DNA of 64,000 nt from Halalkalibacter urbisdiaboli (GTDB taxonomy: Bacteria; Bacillota; Bacilli; Bacillales; Bacillaceae_D). The notes beneath the pieces were generated by a model. It was not told the origin of the DNA. It ran no database searches and worked only from the letters and a program-made list of their open reading frames with translations. Shown here piece by piece: positions 1 to 10,139 of the stretch. Position numbers and translations under genes: made by a program. How positions within the stretch are numbered: the stretch's first letter is position 1; each line of letters starts with the position of its first letter. Location: assembly GCF_002156385.1 (NCBI RefSeq), contig NZ_MVJM01000002.1, forward strand, positions 703,816 to 767,815, written 5' to 3'.

Positions 1-1414
1 TGAGTACCTCACCAGTTTCTTCTACCACCTGAAATGTTGCTCGAATCCTTTCATCCCCTGTTTCAACGGGACCAATTCGAAGGGTATTGTTGTCATGATG
101 ATACAAATATAATGTTTCATCGTTATAAGCCTGAAAAGATACAGAATCGGAATCCCCGAGCCCTTCTACGACTTTAAAGGTTACTTCCTGTTCGAAGCGC
201 TTAGTCCCGTCGTTCTTAACTAGTTGCGTGAATTCTCCACCTTGTTTCAAATAATATCCAGCTTTATTCTCTGCTTCAAATGAGATATATTCCGCTCGTT
301 CATCAGCCAAGCCAGAAACTATATGCCACTTAAAATCGGCATTGTCTTCTTTTAACGGTCCGATTCGAACAGCATCACGTAAATGACGGATATAGTGCTG
401 ACTTGAAGTTTTAATCGAGTAGCGCTCCTCTGCTAGACCTGATGCAGTCGGAGTCACCTTATCAATCGTCCCATCGTCATTATGAACCAGCTTTTCTATT
501 GACGTCGAACGTTTATAGTTCCCCCCTGTCGGTAAGGCTCCAGTGTGATAAATCAAATACCACTGCCCTTTGAACTCTAGAATTGCTTGATGGCTCGTCT
601 CGGAATCTTCCATTTTATCTAATAGAACACCTTGATACTCCCACGGCCCCTCAGGTTGATCGCTCGTTGCATAAGCAGTTAGCTCTGGAAAGTTCATTGC
701 AAATGACAGGTAATATGTTTCATTATGTTTATGCAAGTATGGTGCTTCCGTAAATGTTCCCGGCATATTGTCTATCGTTACTCGCTCGATATCCCCATCG
801 ATTTCAACCATATTGCCCTTAAGCTTCGCATAGTAAAGATGGGTGTTGCCCCAGTATAAATAGGCTTGACCGTCATCATCGATAAAGACGGTCGGATCAA
901 TATCATCCCACGTTTGATTTTTGTCCATAAATCCTGGAGCCTCTGTCATGTCACTGCTTATTAACGGTTTCCCTAATGCATCCTTAAAGCCTTCTGCTGG
1001 CTTATCGGATACGGCAACACCTATCGCATAGCCATTCTTTTCAGGATCGGAATCCTTATTTAATACAGTCACATACCAATAAAATTTCCCGTCACGTTCG
1101 ATCGCTTGTGAGGCCCATGCAGTATCCTCTCTTGCCCACTCAAACTCTGTCCGAGACAACGTACCTTCTAGCTCCCAATTAATCATGTCGGAAGAAGAAT
1201 AGACATTCCATTCCTTCAGAACGTAAAAATGGTCGATTTCTCCTGGCTCCCCTGCTTGATCCCTTCCAACGTATAAATACACCTTGTCATCATGAACGAG
1301 TGCAGCTGGGTCAGCGCTAAATCTTTCTTGAATAACTGGATTTCCCCCTAAAACACTCACAGGAAAATGAAGAAGCAAATATAAAAGAAATGCAACAGAA
1401 ACAAGTTTATTCAT
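1..1414 (-). CDS. GH43 glycosidase with C-terminal AbfB-like (CBM42) domain, 3' end outside window
   Basis: Secreted enzyme, probably an arabinan- or arabinoxylan-active beta-propeller glycosidase. ATG at 1414 follows AGGAGAGGAG and starts a signal peptide (hydrophobic residues 4-22). A five-bladed GH43 domain follows, with the usual acidic residues: Asp35 in SADPAALV (base), an Asp in DIDPTVFIDDDG (modulator) and a Glu in FTEAPYLH (acid). From about residue 335 the motif YIRHLRDAVRIGP and the repeated FxVVxGLxD pattern look like the AbfB beta-trefoil, which binds arabinofuranose side chains. It is the last gene of the large sugar operon and the stop codon lies beyond position 1. The exact substrate cannot be read from sequence. 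Confidence 0.85.
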   Translation of the reverse strand, partial: MNKLVSVAFLLYLLLHFPVSVLGGNPVIQERFSADPAALVHDDKVYLYVGRDQAGEPGEIDHFYVLKEWNVYSSSDMINWELEGTLSRTEFEWAREDTAWASQAIERDGKFYWYVTVLNKDSDPEKNGYAIGVAVSDKPAEGFKDALGKPLISSDMTEAPGFMDKNQTWDDIDPTVFIDDDGQAYLYWGNTHLYYAKLKGNMVEIDGDIERVTIDNMPGTFTEAPYLHKHNETYYLSFAMNFPELTAYATSDQPEGPWEYQGVLLDKMEDSETSHQAILEFKGQWYLIYHTGALPTGGNYKRSTSIEKLVHNDDGTIDKVTPTASGLAEERYSIKTSSQHYIRHLRDAVRIGPLKEDNADFKWHIVSGLADERAEYISFEAENKAGYYLKQGGEFTQLVKNDGTKRFEQEVTFKVVEGLGDSDSVSFQAYNDETLYLYHHDNNTLRIGPVETGDERIRATFQVVEETGEVL

Positions 1415-1442
1415 CTTACTCTCCTCTCCTTTAACTTTTGGC

Positions 1443-1482
1443 AAAAATACAGCCGACTTGCTCAAATGAACAAATCGGCCGT
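1443..1482 (-). terminator. Intercistronic hairpin with U-tract between ABC binding protein and GH43 genes
   Basis: 1449-1463 pairs with 1468-1482 around a 4-nt loop. In the minus-strand transcript the three imperfect positions become G.U pairs, giving a 15-bp stem followed by AUUUUUG. Read from the plus strand the same positions are A-C mismatches, so the structure is strand specific. It probably lowers read-through into the GH43 gene or protects the upstream mRNA. Confidence 0.55.
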
Positions 1483-1491
1483 ATTGTTGTT

Positions 1492-2937
1492 TTACCAGAA
1501 TAATTCTTCCATCGTTTCATCATTGTATTGATTAATCATATCTGTTAAGTTTTGAGAAATATCATGTGGATTAACTTCGCCATTAATAATCGCTTGCTCC
1601 ACATTCCCATACTCTCCACCAAGATAGACTTCATCTAAGAACGTTTGGAAACCAGGTAATGAAGACCCACCAAGTGGAATTGGCTCCTTCGCTCTTTCTA
1701 AGAAATTAGTCACGTACTCATCTTGCGGAAGAAGTGCTCTAAGTCCATCCCAAATCTCTTGATCTTGTGTTAATGGAAGACCGTCTGGATGCTTGAAAAC
1801 TAGTGAGCCATCTTCTGTTTTTAACGTTTCAAATGCTTGTAGTTTCGCTGACCAACCTTCTTTGCCCCATCCAAAGAACTTTAATAGCTCATATGCTTCA
1901 CGTGGGTGCTCCGTTGCAGAAGATAACGCACCAAAGTCAATAAATGCAGGTTTATGCTGTGTTGAAGCATTATCTCCTTGTGGTACTGTATAAGGAACCC
2001 ATTTAATTCCTTTGTCTACAAACTCAGGCTCTGCGAATAAGCCCATTGTCCACCAAGCATCTAATTGCATTGCTAGACGGCCAGAGCTTGCTGCCCATAA
2101 CAATCTGTCACCAAATGCAGCTTCTGCTTCATCTGTATCAAAGAAAGGAGCATGAACGCCACTTCTAACAAACTGAGCATGTTGATTAATTGCATCTGCC
2201 CAATCCTTTGTTAAATCAAAGTTTTCGCCATCCCAGCCAAATTCGCCATAAGCATCTTGATTAACAATTGGTGCCATTGTTACTAATTGTGTGAACGTAT
2301 TGTAGCCAAAAATACCTTGTTCAGGAACCGTCATTTCTTGCATTAAGTTAATCATTTCACTATATGTCCAATCAGCAGAAGGCATATCAACATTTAGTTT
2401 CTTAAATAGGTTTTCATCTAAATAAATCGTGAACGGATAGTAATTGGCAGGTGCAGCAAGCTTTTTCTCACCGTCAAAATATCCAGGCTCCTTCATTGTT
2501 GTTAAAATATTGTCAGACTCTGGGTCATTTTCAAAGTACTCGGTCATATCGCCTAACCAACCATTTTTAATCGGAACGTCTACATTTCCTAAATACCAAA
2601 ATACATCAGGCAGTTGTCCTGTACTTGCTAGGTTTGTTAAATGGTCATTCCAGCCATCAAATTCTAACTCAACAAGCTCAACTGTAATGTTTGGATATTT
2701 CTCCATAAACTTTTCAGCCATAAACTTATTAAGCTCACCATTTGCCCAAGAAGCATACTTAAGCGTAATGTTCTCAGTTGTCATCGGTGGTAGTGCTGAT
2801 TCTTCAACTGGAGCTTCACTATCATTTGTTTTAGGCTCATTTGTTTCTTCTGTTACACTATCATTGCTAGAACAAGCGACAAGCAGTAGAACCAAAAAGA
2901 ACATCGTTAGTAAGCTAAATAAAGACTTCCTTTTCAT
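1492..2937 (-). CDS. ABC sugar transporter substrate-binding lipoprotein (CUT1, family 1)
   Basis: Extracytoplasmic sugar-binding lipoprotein of 481 residues. A type II signal peptide ends in LLLVACSS with Cys22 as the lipidated residue, followed by an acidic Ser/Thr-rich linker and a family 1 solute-binding fold (motifs around ITVELVELEFDGWNDHL and LPDVFWYLGN). ATG at 2937 is preceded by GGGGGAAATCAA. It lies directly downstream of two CUT1 permeases, so it should deliver ligand to them. No ATPase is present; these systems usually share an MsmX-type ATPase encoded elsewhere. Ligand is inferred from the neighbouring GH43 genes (arabino- or pectin oligosaccharides). Confidence 0.9.
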   Translation of the reverse strand: MKRKSLFSLLTMFFLVLLLVACSSNDSVTEETNEPKTNDSEAPVEESALPPMTTENITLKYASWANGELNKFMAEKFMEKYPNITVELVELEFDGWNDHLTNLASTGQLPDVFWYLGNVDVPIKNGWLGDMTEYFENDPESDNILTTMKEPGYFDGEKKLAAPANYYPFTIYLDENLFKKLNVDMPSADWTYSEMINLMQEMTVPEQGIFGYNTFTQLVTMAPIVNQDAYGEFGWDGENFDLTKDWADAINQHAQFVRSGVHAPFFDTDEAEAAFGDRLLWAASSGRLAMQLDAWWTMGLFAEPEFVDKGIKWVPYTVPQGDNASTQHKPAFIDFGALSSATEHPREAYELLKFFGWGKEGWSAKLQAFETLKTEDGSLVFKHPDGLPLTQDQEIWDGLRALLPQDEYVTNFLERAKEPIPLGGSSLPGFQTFLDEVYLGGEYGNVEQAIINGEVNPHDISQNLTDMINQYNDETMEELFW

Positions 2938-2979
2938 TTGATTTCCCCCAATATTTTAATTTTTTTTATATTACGGTGA

Positions 2980-3981
2980 TTATTCACCAGCAATACCAGT
3001 ACGATCGACACTTTCAACGAAGTATCGTTGTAAAAAGAAGTACACAATTAACAATGGCAACACACTAATCATTGTTCCAGCCATTTTAATGCCCTCATTA
3101 ATTTTGTTCGGGCTGTTTTCTGTTACTGGATAAATTGCTTCATAGTTTTGTTGAAACTGTTGCAATTGTAGCAATACTGTTGTGATATCAGTGGACTGGC
3201 TCGTTAAATAAAGTGTCGTTAAATACGTTTCGTTCCAGTACCACACAAACGAGAATAAAAATGAGATGATAAAGGCTGGTACCGCCATCGGAATCGCAAT
3301 TTTAAAGAAACACGTAAATTGGCTAGCACCGTCTACCTCCGCAGCCTCATATAAAGATTGAGGCGTTTGCTTAAAGAACTGATAGAAAATCAAGATAAAA
3401 ATTGTACTGTTTAACCCTTGACCTAAAGCCGCTGGTACGATAAAAGCATTTAAAGAACCTGTCAAATTCAATTGATTGAACAACTGATATGTTGGCATCA
3501 TTAAAATTTGAGGAGGAATGATAAAGCTAAAGAGCATTAATCCAAAAAATAATTTTTTTAATGGGAAGTTATATCTCGCAAAACCATATCCAACTAGAGC
3601 CGAAACGACCACCTGGAAAAGAGTAGGTACAGTTGCGATTAATAAACTACCTGAAAGAGAATGCTTAATATTCATGACAGAGTAGGCTTGCTGATAGTTG
3701 TTACTATAAAAGCTTGAAGGAATCCAGCGAATCGAGCTATCAAGTAAATCCTCCAAAGATTTTATACTCGTAATAAACATGTATAGCATCGGGTATAAAT
3801 ACACAAAGCCAATACAAACTAGCAACGTATAGATAGAGAACTTCAATAAAAAGCCTTTTCGATTATTAAAACCAAATAAAAATCGAACTATTTTCCCTTT
3901 GGCTATACTAAATTTTTCTTTTGTGCTCAACCCGTCATCTTTCACAAATGTCACTAGGTTGTTCATTTTTGGAATTTCCAT
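2980..3981 (-). CDS. CUT1 ABC sugar transporter permease (MalG type)
   Basis: Inner-membrane permease subunit of 333 residues with six predicted transmembrane segments after a cytosolic N-terminus of about 45 residues. The EAA loop that docks on the ATPase is at about residue 212 (YEAAEVDGASQF). Start ATG 3981 follows AGGAGGGGG. It pairs with the permease just upstream (14-nt gap), and the lipoprotein gene follows 42 nt after its stop. Confidence 0.92.
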   Translation of the reverse strand: MEIPKMNNLVTFVKDDGLSTKEKFSIAKGKIVRFLFGFNNRKGFLLKFSIYTLLVCIGFVYLYPMLYMFITSIKSLEDLLDSSIRWIPSSFYSNNYQQAYSVMNIKHSLSGSLLIATVPTLFQVVVSALVGYGFARYNFPLKKLFFGLMLFSFIIPPQILMMPTYQLFNQLNLTGSLNAFIVPAALGQGLNSTIFILIFYQFFKQTPQSLYEAAEVDGASQFTCFFKIAIPMAVPAFIISFLFSFVWYWNETYLTTLYLTSQSTDITTVLLQLQQFQQNYEAIYPVTENSPNKINEGIKMAGTMISVLPLLIVYFFLQRYFVESVDRTGIAGE

Positions 3982-3995
3982 CGTCCCCCTCCTTT

Positions 3996-4853
3996 CTAAA
4001 GCGTTCGTTTAGGTCCCTTTTTCTCTCGGAACACTAAGAAAATAATGATTAACAAAATCGAGATAATGAGTGCATACATCCAGGCCATTGCTGAAGCAAA
4101 CCCATATCCTCTAGTGGCCGAGAACATATTCATGTAAATCAGACGAATAATCTCGTTTTGATTACTGTTTGCTAATGAAACGAGCGTGTACACAAAGTTA
4201 ATTAAAATAATCGGTTTAATGGTTGGTAACGTAATCTTCCAGAAGCATTCCCATCCCGAAGCACCATCAATTTTCGCCGCCTCGTACATCGATGAATCAA
4301 TTTTCTGTAGCACTGCAAGGAAAATTAAGATTTGAACTCCTGAATACCATAGGATGATAATAATTTGGTTAAACAACCCTCCAACTACTTGCGCAAACCA
4401 CATCGGGAACACTTGGGTTAATACTCCCATAATGATGCCTTGGTCAATCAAGGGGACGGTTGTTGCCCCTTGGCTAATCAATTGATCGATGACCGGTCCA
4501 CTTGCCACGATAACTGGTAAGAAGAAAATCGTTCGAAATGTCCCTTGGAACTTCACTTTTTGATTCAGTAGCATGGCAATAATTAAAGCAAACACGACAA
4601 TAACTGGTACTCTTAGTGCGATGTTTAGTGAGAACTGAAACAGCTCTTGCACAAAAAACATGTCTTTTAACCAAACATCTAGGTAATTGTTAAATCCCGC
4701 ATATTTAAATTGAAGTCCTACTGGCGTAATTCTCATATTGTTTAAACTGAAATAAAACGATTGAATCATTGGCCATAAAACGAGCAATAAAAATCCGAAC
4801 ATCCAAGGCATGATAAATAAATAGCCGTACATACTATTTCTTTTCATTTTCAA
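3996..4853 (-). CDS. CUT1 ABC sugar transporter permease (MalF type)
   Basis: Membrane permease of 285 residues, six transmembrane segments, EAA loop at about residue 191 (YEAAKIDGASGWECF). The chosen start is TTG 4853, which overlaps the stop of the preceding gene (TTGA) and lies 8 nt behind AAGGTGGTG; an ATG at 4847 is the alternative. The overlap implies translational coupling with the DUF5696-type protein. It forms a heterodimeric channel with the next permease. Confidence 0.9.
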   Translation of the reverse strand: MKMKRNSMYGYLFIMPWMFGFLLLVLWPMIQSFYFSLNNMRITPVGLQFKYAGFNNYLDVWLKDMFFVQELFQFSLNIALRVPVIVVFALIIAMLLNQKVKFQGTFRTIFFLPVIVASGPVIDQLISQGATTVPLIDQGIIMGVLTQVFPMWFAQVVGGLFNQIIIILWYSGVQILIFLAVLQKIDSSMYEAAKIDGASGWECFWKITLPTIKPIILINFVYTLVSLANSNQNEIIRLIYMNMFSATRGYGFASAMAWMYALIISILLIIIFLVFREKKGPKRTL

Positions 4854-7213
4854 CGGTCTTGCACCACCTTATAAGACAAAGCGTTAATCGTCTGTCCATC
4901 AATCGAAACATCATAATCTCGATAATTCACGTAAATGATTGTTCCGTTTTCATACGTTACTTTTGTTACATTATTGGACCGTTCATATCCTACAATGATG
5001 GAACCGTTTGTTACGTCATGGACTTCCTTTAATTCCGTATAATATTCCCTAATTACGTCTTCGTAACGTTCAAATTTCGAACTGTAAATATGTGAAGAAT
5101 TCGTATATAAAAGATTAGACGGATCTTCATGCGTGATATAGAATGATGGGTTTAAACCTTGTTCGACTAATTGCAAGAAAAACTCCACTTGGTTGGCTTG
5201 AAAATTAATATACTCGGAATACATTGGGACAATCCCTTTTAACGTTAGCGCAATAAAAGGAATATCTTCATCTGTAAAAACGTAATCCGATGAATTAGCA
5301 GGTAAATCAATAAAACTTGTTGTATTCTCCCATAAATAAGCAAATGGCTGTTCTAATAGTAGATTAAAGTTATCATGATAATCTGTAATAATCGATTCAT
5401 AATAAGTTTTCGTTGAAATACGGTCGAACTCATTGCTTTTTTCACTATAAGAAAACAATTCATTTGAAATGCCGCTAATCATCACATTTTCAACATCATT
5501 CTTTGTATAGTTTTCTTTCATCCTTTCCATGATGTCTTCGGACGATTTAGGATTTAGATAATTAAAGGTACGGTATACTTTTCCGTAAACATCATCTGTA
5601 TGAGTTCGTTTGTTAAACTTCCTCATCACTTTATATTTTGAATTCTTGAATTCATCCAAGTTCATTCTTAACGCATCATGATAGAGAAATAAATCGATGT
5701 TGCGTTCCTTACTTTCTTCTAACAAGCGATGAAGACTTTGCTCATTCTCTAGCACGGACGCTGGTTTAAAATCGTGAATCGGCAATCCACCATAATAGCC
5801 TTTATCCTGCCAGCCTTTATAAATAGATAATATTTCTTCAACACCGTTATCTTGTAGCTGCTGATAAATATGACTTGCTTGACTAAAAGTCGTCATCGGA
5901 ATGTCCTTCTTAAAGATGAGCCCTTTTTCAACATCAGCACCAAACATATCAACACGGACTTTAAAATCGTCTTCTTTTTTCGTAATTAACTCATTATCAA
6001 GTAAATAGTTACGATACTTATCCGCAAGACCAAAATAAGTAGCATTATCCTCGGAAACGAACTCATATCTTACTCGAATATCAAAGTCGTTCATATTCTT
6101 CTGACGAATGACCATCGTTCCAGAATCTTGGCTTGTCGGTTGATTATATACTTGTCGGTAAATAAACTTTGAAGTAATCCAGTTATATGGAAGCACAGCA
6201 CCACTAGGGTATGCTTCTATTTTCGCACTATATTGGCCTTCTTCAATAATACCGAGGTAGCCTATTTGCGTATCCGTTTGCACCATTCCGAATACCGGTG
6301 CTAATATATTTTCTGCGTCATTATAGGGATTCATTCGGTTAAAAAGCGATAACACATACGAATCGTCAATCCCGACATTGTCACCGTACACCATTTTCGA
6401 ATAAGGCTGTCTGTAGCGACCATCATTATCCTTCAAATGAATTAACGCTCCAGATCCATCCGGGATAAACATATACCCTTCGCGTTCTCCAAGTTTTGAA
6501 TATCCTAAAAACGGGTAAACATAAAAGCCGGACACTTTATAGCGATTGTTGTTTTCTTCAATTTTTTCTTTTGGAATTTCTGCTACAATTCCTGATTCTG
6601 TTAAAGTAACGTTTAGTTCATAAGAGATTTCAAGCTCTGGGTAACTTATTTTCGCATCAAACCCATCATTTCGATACGTTACCTCTTTGCTAGGATTGCC
6701 TGAATACATGTCAGCTCGATACGTTACAATATTCGTTCCAACAAGGTATTCCATCACAATCGATGATTTCATAAAATTCGTCCATTCTTCATTACTTTTC
6801 ACAGGCTTCTCAATCGTAGAGTACATGACGGCACCCGTACGCTTATCTCTCATAATGACCGAGAGATTTTCTTCTTTTACATATAGCTCGTAGCGGCTGT
6901 TCTCTAGTAGAAAAGCATGACCATCGATTACTTCCTGTTTCGATTCAATGATTTGTCGCCGTTTCTCTAAACCATCATCCTCTAGCCCCATTGGCTCTGG
7001 CGGCGGTTCTACTAGTGGTTCACCTTCCACCACGGGTTCCTCAGCATCCGGAGCAGGCTCTTCTGGTACTGATTGAGGAACGGTCGGAGTGTTGATAAGC
7101 TCCTCTGCAACCTCAGAATCATCATTTAGAACAAGAATAAAGATGGTTGAGACGATGCATAAAAACAAGATGAGTTTAATAGTCGTTTTTAAATTAAATT
7201 TAAAATTAACCAT
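4850..7213 (-). CDS. DUF5696-type membrane-anchored protein of carbohydrate ABC clusters
   Basis: About 787 residues from ATG 7213. The upstream in-frame TTG at 7252 lacks support, whereas ATG 7213 overlaps the previous stop by 8 nt. An N-terminal membrane anchor is followed by a Pro/Glu-rich linker and a large extracellular region with a beta-rich first half and an alpha/beta second half (motifs such as MFIPDGSGALI and SIYKGWQDKGYYGGLP). The second half resembles a glycosidase-like barrel. I match it to DUF5696, a family I associate with sugar ABC clusters of Paenibacillus and Bacillus; its activity is not known to me. Position between two permease pairs suggests a role in processing or sensing the incoming oligosaccharide. 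Confidence 0.6.
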   Translation of the reverse strand: MVNFKFNLKTTIKLILFLCIVSTIFILVLNDDSEVAEELINTPTVPQSVPEEPAPDAEEPVVEGEPLVEPPPEPMGLEDDGLEKRRQIIESKQEVIDGHAFLLENSRYELYVKEENLSVIMRDKRTGAVMYSTIEKPVKSNEEWTNFMKSSIVMEYLVGTNIVTYRADMYSGNPSKEVTYRNDGFDAKISYPELEISYELNVTLTESGIVAEIPKEKIEENNNRYKVSGFYVYPFLGYSKLGEREGYMFIPDGSGALIHLKDNDGRYRQPYSKMVYGDNVGIDDSYVLSLFNRMNPYNDAENILAPVFGMVQTDTQIGYLGIIEEGQYSAKIEAYPSGAVLPYNWITSKFIYRQVYNQPTSQDSGTMVIRQKNMNDFDIRVRYEFVSEDNATYFGLADKYRNYLLDNELITKKEDDFKVRVDMFGADVEKGLIFKKDIPMTTFSQASHIYQQLQDNGVEEILSIYKGWQDKGYYGGLPIHDFKPASVLENEQSLHRLLEESKERNIDLFLYHDALRMNLDEFKNSKYKVMRKFNKRTHTDDVYGKVYRTFNYLNPKSSEDIMERMKENYTKNDVENVMISGISNELFSYSEKSNEFDRISTKTYYESIITDYHDNFNLLLEQPFAYLWENTTSFIDLPANSSDYVFTDEDIPFIALTLKGIVPMYSEYINFQANQVEFFLQLVEQGLNPSFYITHEDPSNLLYTNSSHIYSSKFERYEDVIREYYTELKEVHDVTNGSIIVGYERSNNVTKVTYENGTIIYVNYRDYDVSIDGQTINALSYKVVQDR

Positions 7214-9248
7214 TTTCAACTCGATACACCCCCTCATTAAAGATAGAAACAAAGAATGATAACATTTGGGTAATTAGAACATAGATGATAAAAATCAACA
7301 ATACTCCTATTAATATCGTAAACAGTGTTAAGAAGATAACTTTAAACGTCTCTCTCATTGAATAATCATTGATTTCTTTAATCATCACGATAAGCAATAT
7401 CGCAACCCACGCATGCGTGAAGAAATTTGCAAATTGCAGCAAATAAACCTCATTAAACGTTAAGACGTTACTTATTACAATGACGAAAGGTTTAATAATG
7501 AAGTAAGGAGCAAACGAATAAATAAAGCCACAATAAATATGCTTGAACTTACCTTCTCCATCATTAATCGTACTTACTAAGTAGTTCGAAACGATAACTA
7601 ATAATAGAATTCCCGTGAAGACGAAGAAATCAGAAACGATAGCAAACTCGCCCTCTTCAACTGTCCTAAAAATGAACCCAGAATAATATTTTTCAAGAAC
7701 ATAAAGGATAAAGAAAACAAACATATATATTGTTGCTGATAGCACACTCGTTTTATTCTCATGCTTGATACTATAAAAGCTATCAATCGGATGACGAATA
7801 AAGTTTTTCAAGAAAACGAGGTCCTTTAGCAGCTTCAAATTATACCTTTCATCCATTTTCTTTTTAAATCTATACCAGTACTGATGCTTTCGTTCGAACC
7901 GACTCACTACCTTTTTCAATATGACGAAAATAATCACCAGGTAGAGGATGTTAATAATGTTCTCTCTCATCCACTTGTTTCGTAGTTCCCAAAAGGAATC
8001 TGAGTAGCCAGACTTATATTTTGCTAATCTAAATGACGCTAATGCATCTTCATAGCTTTCTTCTTTAAAGTACGCTTGACCTAATCCTAAATTAGCAAAG
8101 TCAAATAAACTATTTAGCCTGATTACCTCTTCCCAAGGCCCCTTACTCGCTGCATAGTCACCATTTTGATAAAGTGTTAATGCTTCATGAACGAGATTGG
8201 CAAATTCGGTTGGTTGGAATATTTGTATTTCATTCTTCTCTGGGTCAAGTGCATAAATTTGGTCATGTTGATCTAATGCAAGAGCGGAAATTTTATTAAA
8301 AAGACCGACACGTTGTCTTCCATTGTCTCTACCACCAAATACAAATAGTAAGTTTCCTTCACTTGTATATTCGTAAATGAATCCATTTTCACTAGCAACG
8401 AATATGTTATCCAATGATCCGATATCGATTGAAGCAGGGAAAGGATCATAAGCATTCATATCGATAATGTTTTGTCCGGCCATGTTTAACTTTTTTATCG
8501 TTTCAATTCGTTCCCCTTGGGTAACCGTGTAGACAAGTCCCTTCTGATCAATATTAAGATTAGAAGCAGTAGGAGGAACCATATTAATCATCCTACTCAG
8601 CTGTTCATCAGTGAAAATCGCCTTTCTAAATATCGTTAATGGCGTTACGACCGTTCGGTTAGGTGAAAAATAACCGATAAACTCTCCCGTATTTGCATTA
8701 ATTTGAATAATCCCATTTGAGTTTCCTCGTGAAATAATGTAAAGATTATCTCTACGATCAACGACAACTTTTTCTGGTACAAACGTCGTTGCTTTTCCAA
8801 ATAAAATGCTATCTGGTTTCCCAAACTCAGCTAATAATTCACCCTCTAGAGAAAAGACAAAGACTTTCGCTTCTACTTCATCAGCGACATATAATTTGTC
8901 ATCTTCAGATATGAAGATTCCATTTGGTTTTGTTAAAACATCTTCGCCAATGATTCGAACTAACTCCCCGTTTCGATTACCAACGATAATTCTCTGGTTC
9001 CCTGTATCCGAAACATAAATGAGCCCATCTTTTCCTATTTTCAAATCGGATCCTTGCCTAAATAACTCGTCACCAAATTTAACAATTGTATGACTCACCG
9101 TGTATGCAGTCTGGGTTTCTACATAATTTCCATATCCATCTTCTGTATACGTTTTATAAGCCGTATTCGCTGAAACTGGCGTTAGTTCAGCAAAGAAAAA
9201 GATAGATAAACAAATTAATAGTGCTATAGTTTTCATCTTTTTTATCAT
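7206..9248 (-). CDS. NHL-repeat / TPR / Yip1-domain membrane protein
   Basis: About 680 residues. A signal peptide is followed by NHL beta-propeller repeats (about 40-340; motifs GKDGLIYVSDTGNQRI, EDDKLYVAD, DQHDQIYALDPEKNEIQIF), then a short TPR-like helical stretch (YQNGDYAASKGPWEEVIRLN), a transmembrane helix near 435 and a Yip1-like bundle of about five helices to the C-terminus. Start: ATG 9248 has AGGTG five nt upstream; a GTG at 9254 is possible. The gene is locked into the sugar operon (overlap with the next gene). Function is unknown; a surface propeller on a Yip1 membrane base could be an accessory or scaffold for the double transporter. Confidence 0.7.
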   Translation of the reverse strand: MIKKMKTIALLICLSIFFFAELTPVSANTAYKTYTEDGYGNYVETQTAYTVSHTIVKFGDELFRQGSDLKIGKDGLIYVSDTGNQRIIVGNRNGELVRIIGEDVLTKPNGIFISEDDKLYVADEVEAKVFVFSLEGELLAEFGKPDSILFGKATTFVPEKVVVDRRDNLYIISRGNSNGIIQINANTGEFIGYFSPNRTVVTPLTIFRKAIFTDEQLSRMINMVPPTASNLNIDQKGLVYTVTQGERIETIKKLNMAGQNIIDMNAYDPFPASIDIGSLDNIFVASENGFIYEYTSEGNLLFVFGGRDNGRQRVGLFNKISALALDQHDQIYALDPEKNEIQIFQPTEFANLVHEALTLYQNGDYAASKGPWEEVIRLNSLFDFANLGLGQAYFKEESYEDALASFRLAKYKSGYSDSFWELRNKWMRENIINILYLVIIFVILKKVVSRFERKHQYWYRFKKKMDERYNLKLLKDLVFLKNFIRHPIDSFYSIKHENKTSVLSATIYMFVFFILYVLEKYYSGFIFRTVEEGEFAIVSDFFVFTGILLLVIVSNYLVSTINDGEGKFKHIYCGFIYSFAPYFIIKPFVIVISNVLTFNEVYLLQFANFFTHAWVAILLIVMIKEINDYSMRETFKVIFLTLFTILIGVLLIFIIYVLITQMLSFFVSIFNEGVYRVENG

Positions 9249-9256
9249 TTTCACAC

Positions 9257-10126
9257 CTACTTTAACCCAGAATGTGACATCGTGTTCATCACCATACTTT
9301 GTAAGATAATAAATAAAATTAAGTTCGGTACAAACATAATTAAGGACGCTACCGCTGCCATCCCTTGCCCAACGACGACGTTTGTATTTGCAACAAGTGT
9401 GTTCATGAAGAAGGCAAGCGTTCGCATATTTTCACTCGTCGTAAAGAGTACAGACGTCTCTAAATCATTCCATACCAGTTGGAAGGCTAATATCGCCGCT
9501 GTAGCAATCGCAGGCTTAATTAGCGGTAAAATGATTTTCCAATAGATTCTAAAATCACCTGCACCATCAATAACTGCAGCTTCAATTAAGGAATCAGGAA
9601 TTTGGTCGATAAATTGCTTTAATAGAAACAATCCAACCGGCATAGCTAGTAACGGTAAAATATGCGCGAAGAATGTATCTTCAATCCCTAAATGAGAAAC
9701 CGTTAAAAATCTTGGAATCATGACAGCGATTGGCACGAACATTAATGCAAGGTTGTTAATTTCAAAAAATGTCTGTTTCCCCTTAAACTTCTTTTTTGAT
9801 AAAACGTATCCAGCCATTGATGAAATAAGGACGGATAAAAAGACAACAGCAGATGTAACGATGATACTGTTAAGCACATATCGACTTAACGGAATACCCG
9901 ATGAATTTGCTAATTCAAACAAATTCCCAAAATTTTCAAATGTTGGTTTTGTTACAAAAAACTGTGGCGGAAACGCATATAACTCATCAAGTGGTTTAAA
10001 TGCATGGTTAAAAATAAACACGATTGGTAGCATCATAAAAATCGCAAATGGGATTAAGAAAATATAAAACTTCAACTGACTTTTATGAAACCTTTTTGGG
10101 TTTGCACCATTAACTTTCAAAGCCAT
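9257..10126 (-). CDS. CUT1 ABC sugar transporter permease (MalG type), second pair
   Basis: 289 residues, six transmembrane segments, EAA loop at about residue 182 ([16 protein letters not shown]). ATG 10126 follows AGAAAGGAAG. It forms the second permease pair of the operon with the gene directly upstream (13-nt gap) and should work with the 979-residue binding protein. Confidence 0.92.
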   Translation of the reverse strand: MALKVNGANPKRFHKSQLKFYIFLIPFAIFMMLPIVFIFNHAFKPLDELYAFPPQFFVTKPTFENFGNLFELANSSGIPLSRYVLNSIIVTSAVVFLSVLISSMAGYVLSKKKFKGKQTFFEINNLALMFVPIAVMIPRFLTVSHLGIEDTFFAHILPLLAMPVGLFLLKQFIDQIPDSLIEAAVIDGAGDFRIYWKIILPLIKPAIATAAILAFQLVWNDLETSVLFTTSENMRTLAFFMNTLVANTNVVVGQGMAAVASLIMFVPNLILFIILQSMVMNTMSHSGLK

Positions 10127-10139
10127 AAAATCTTCCTTT

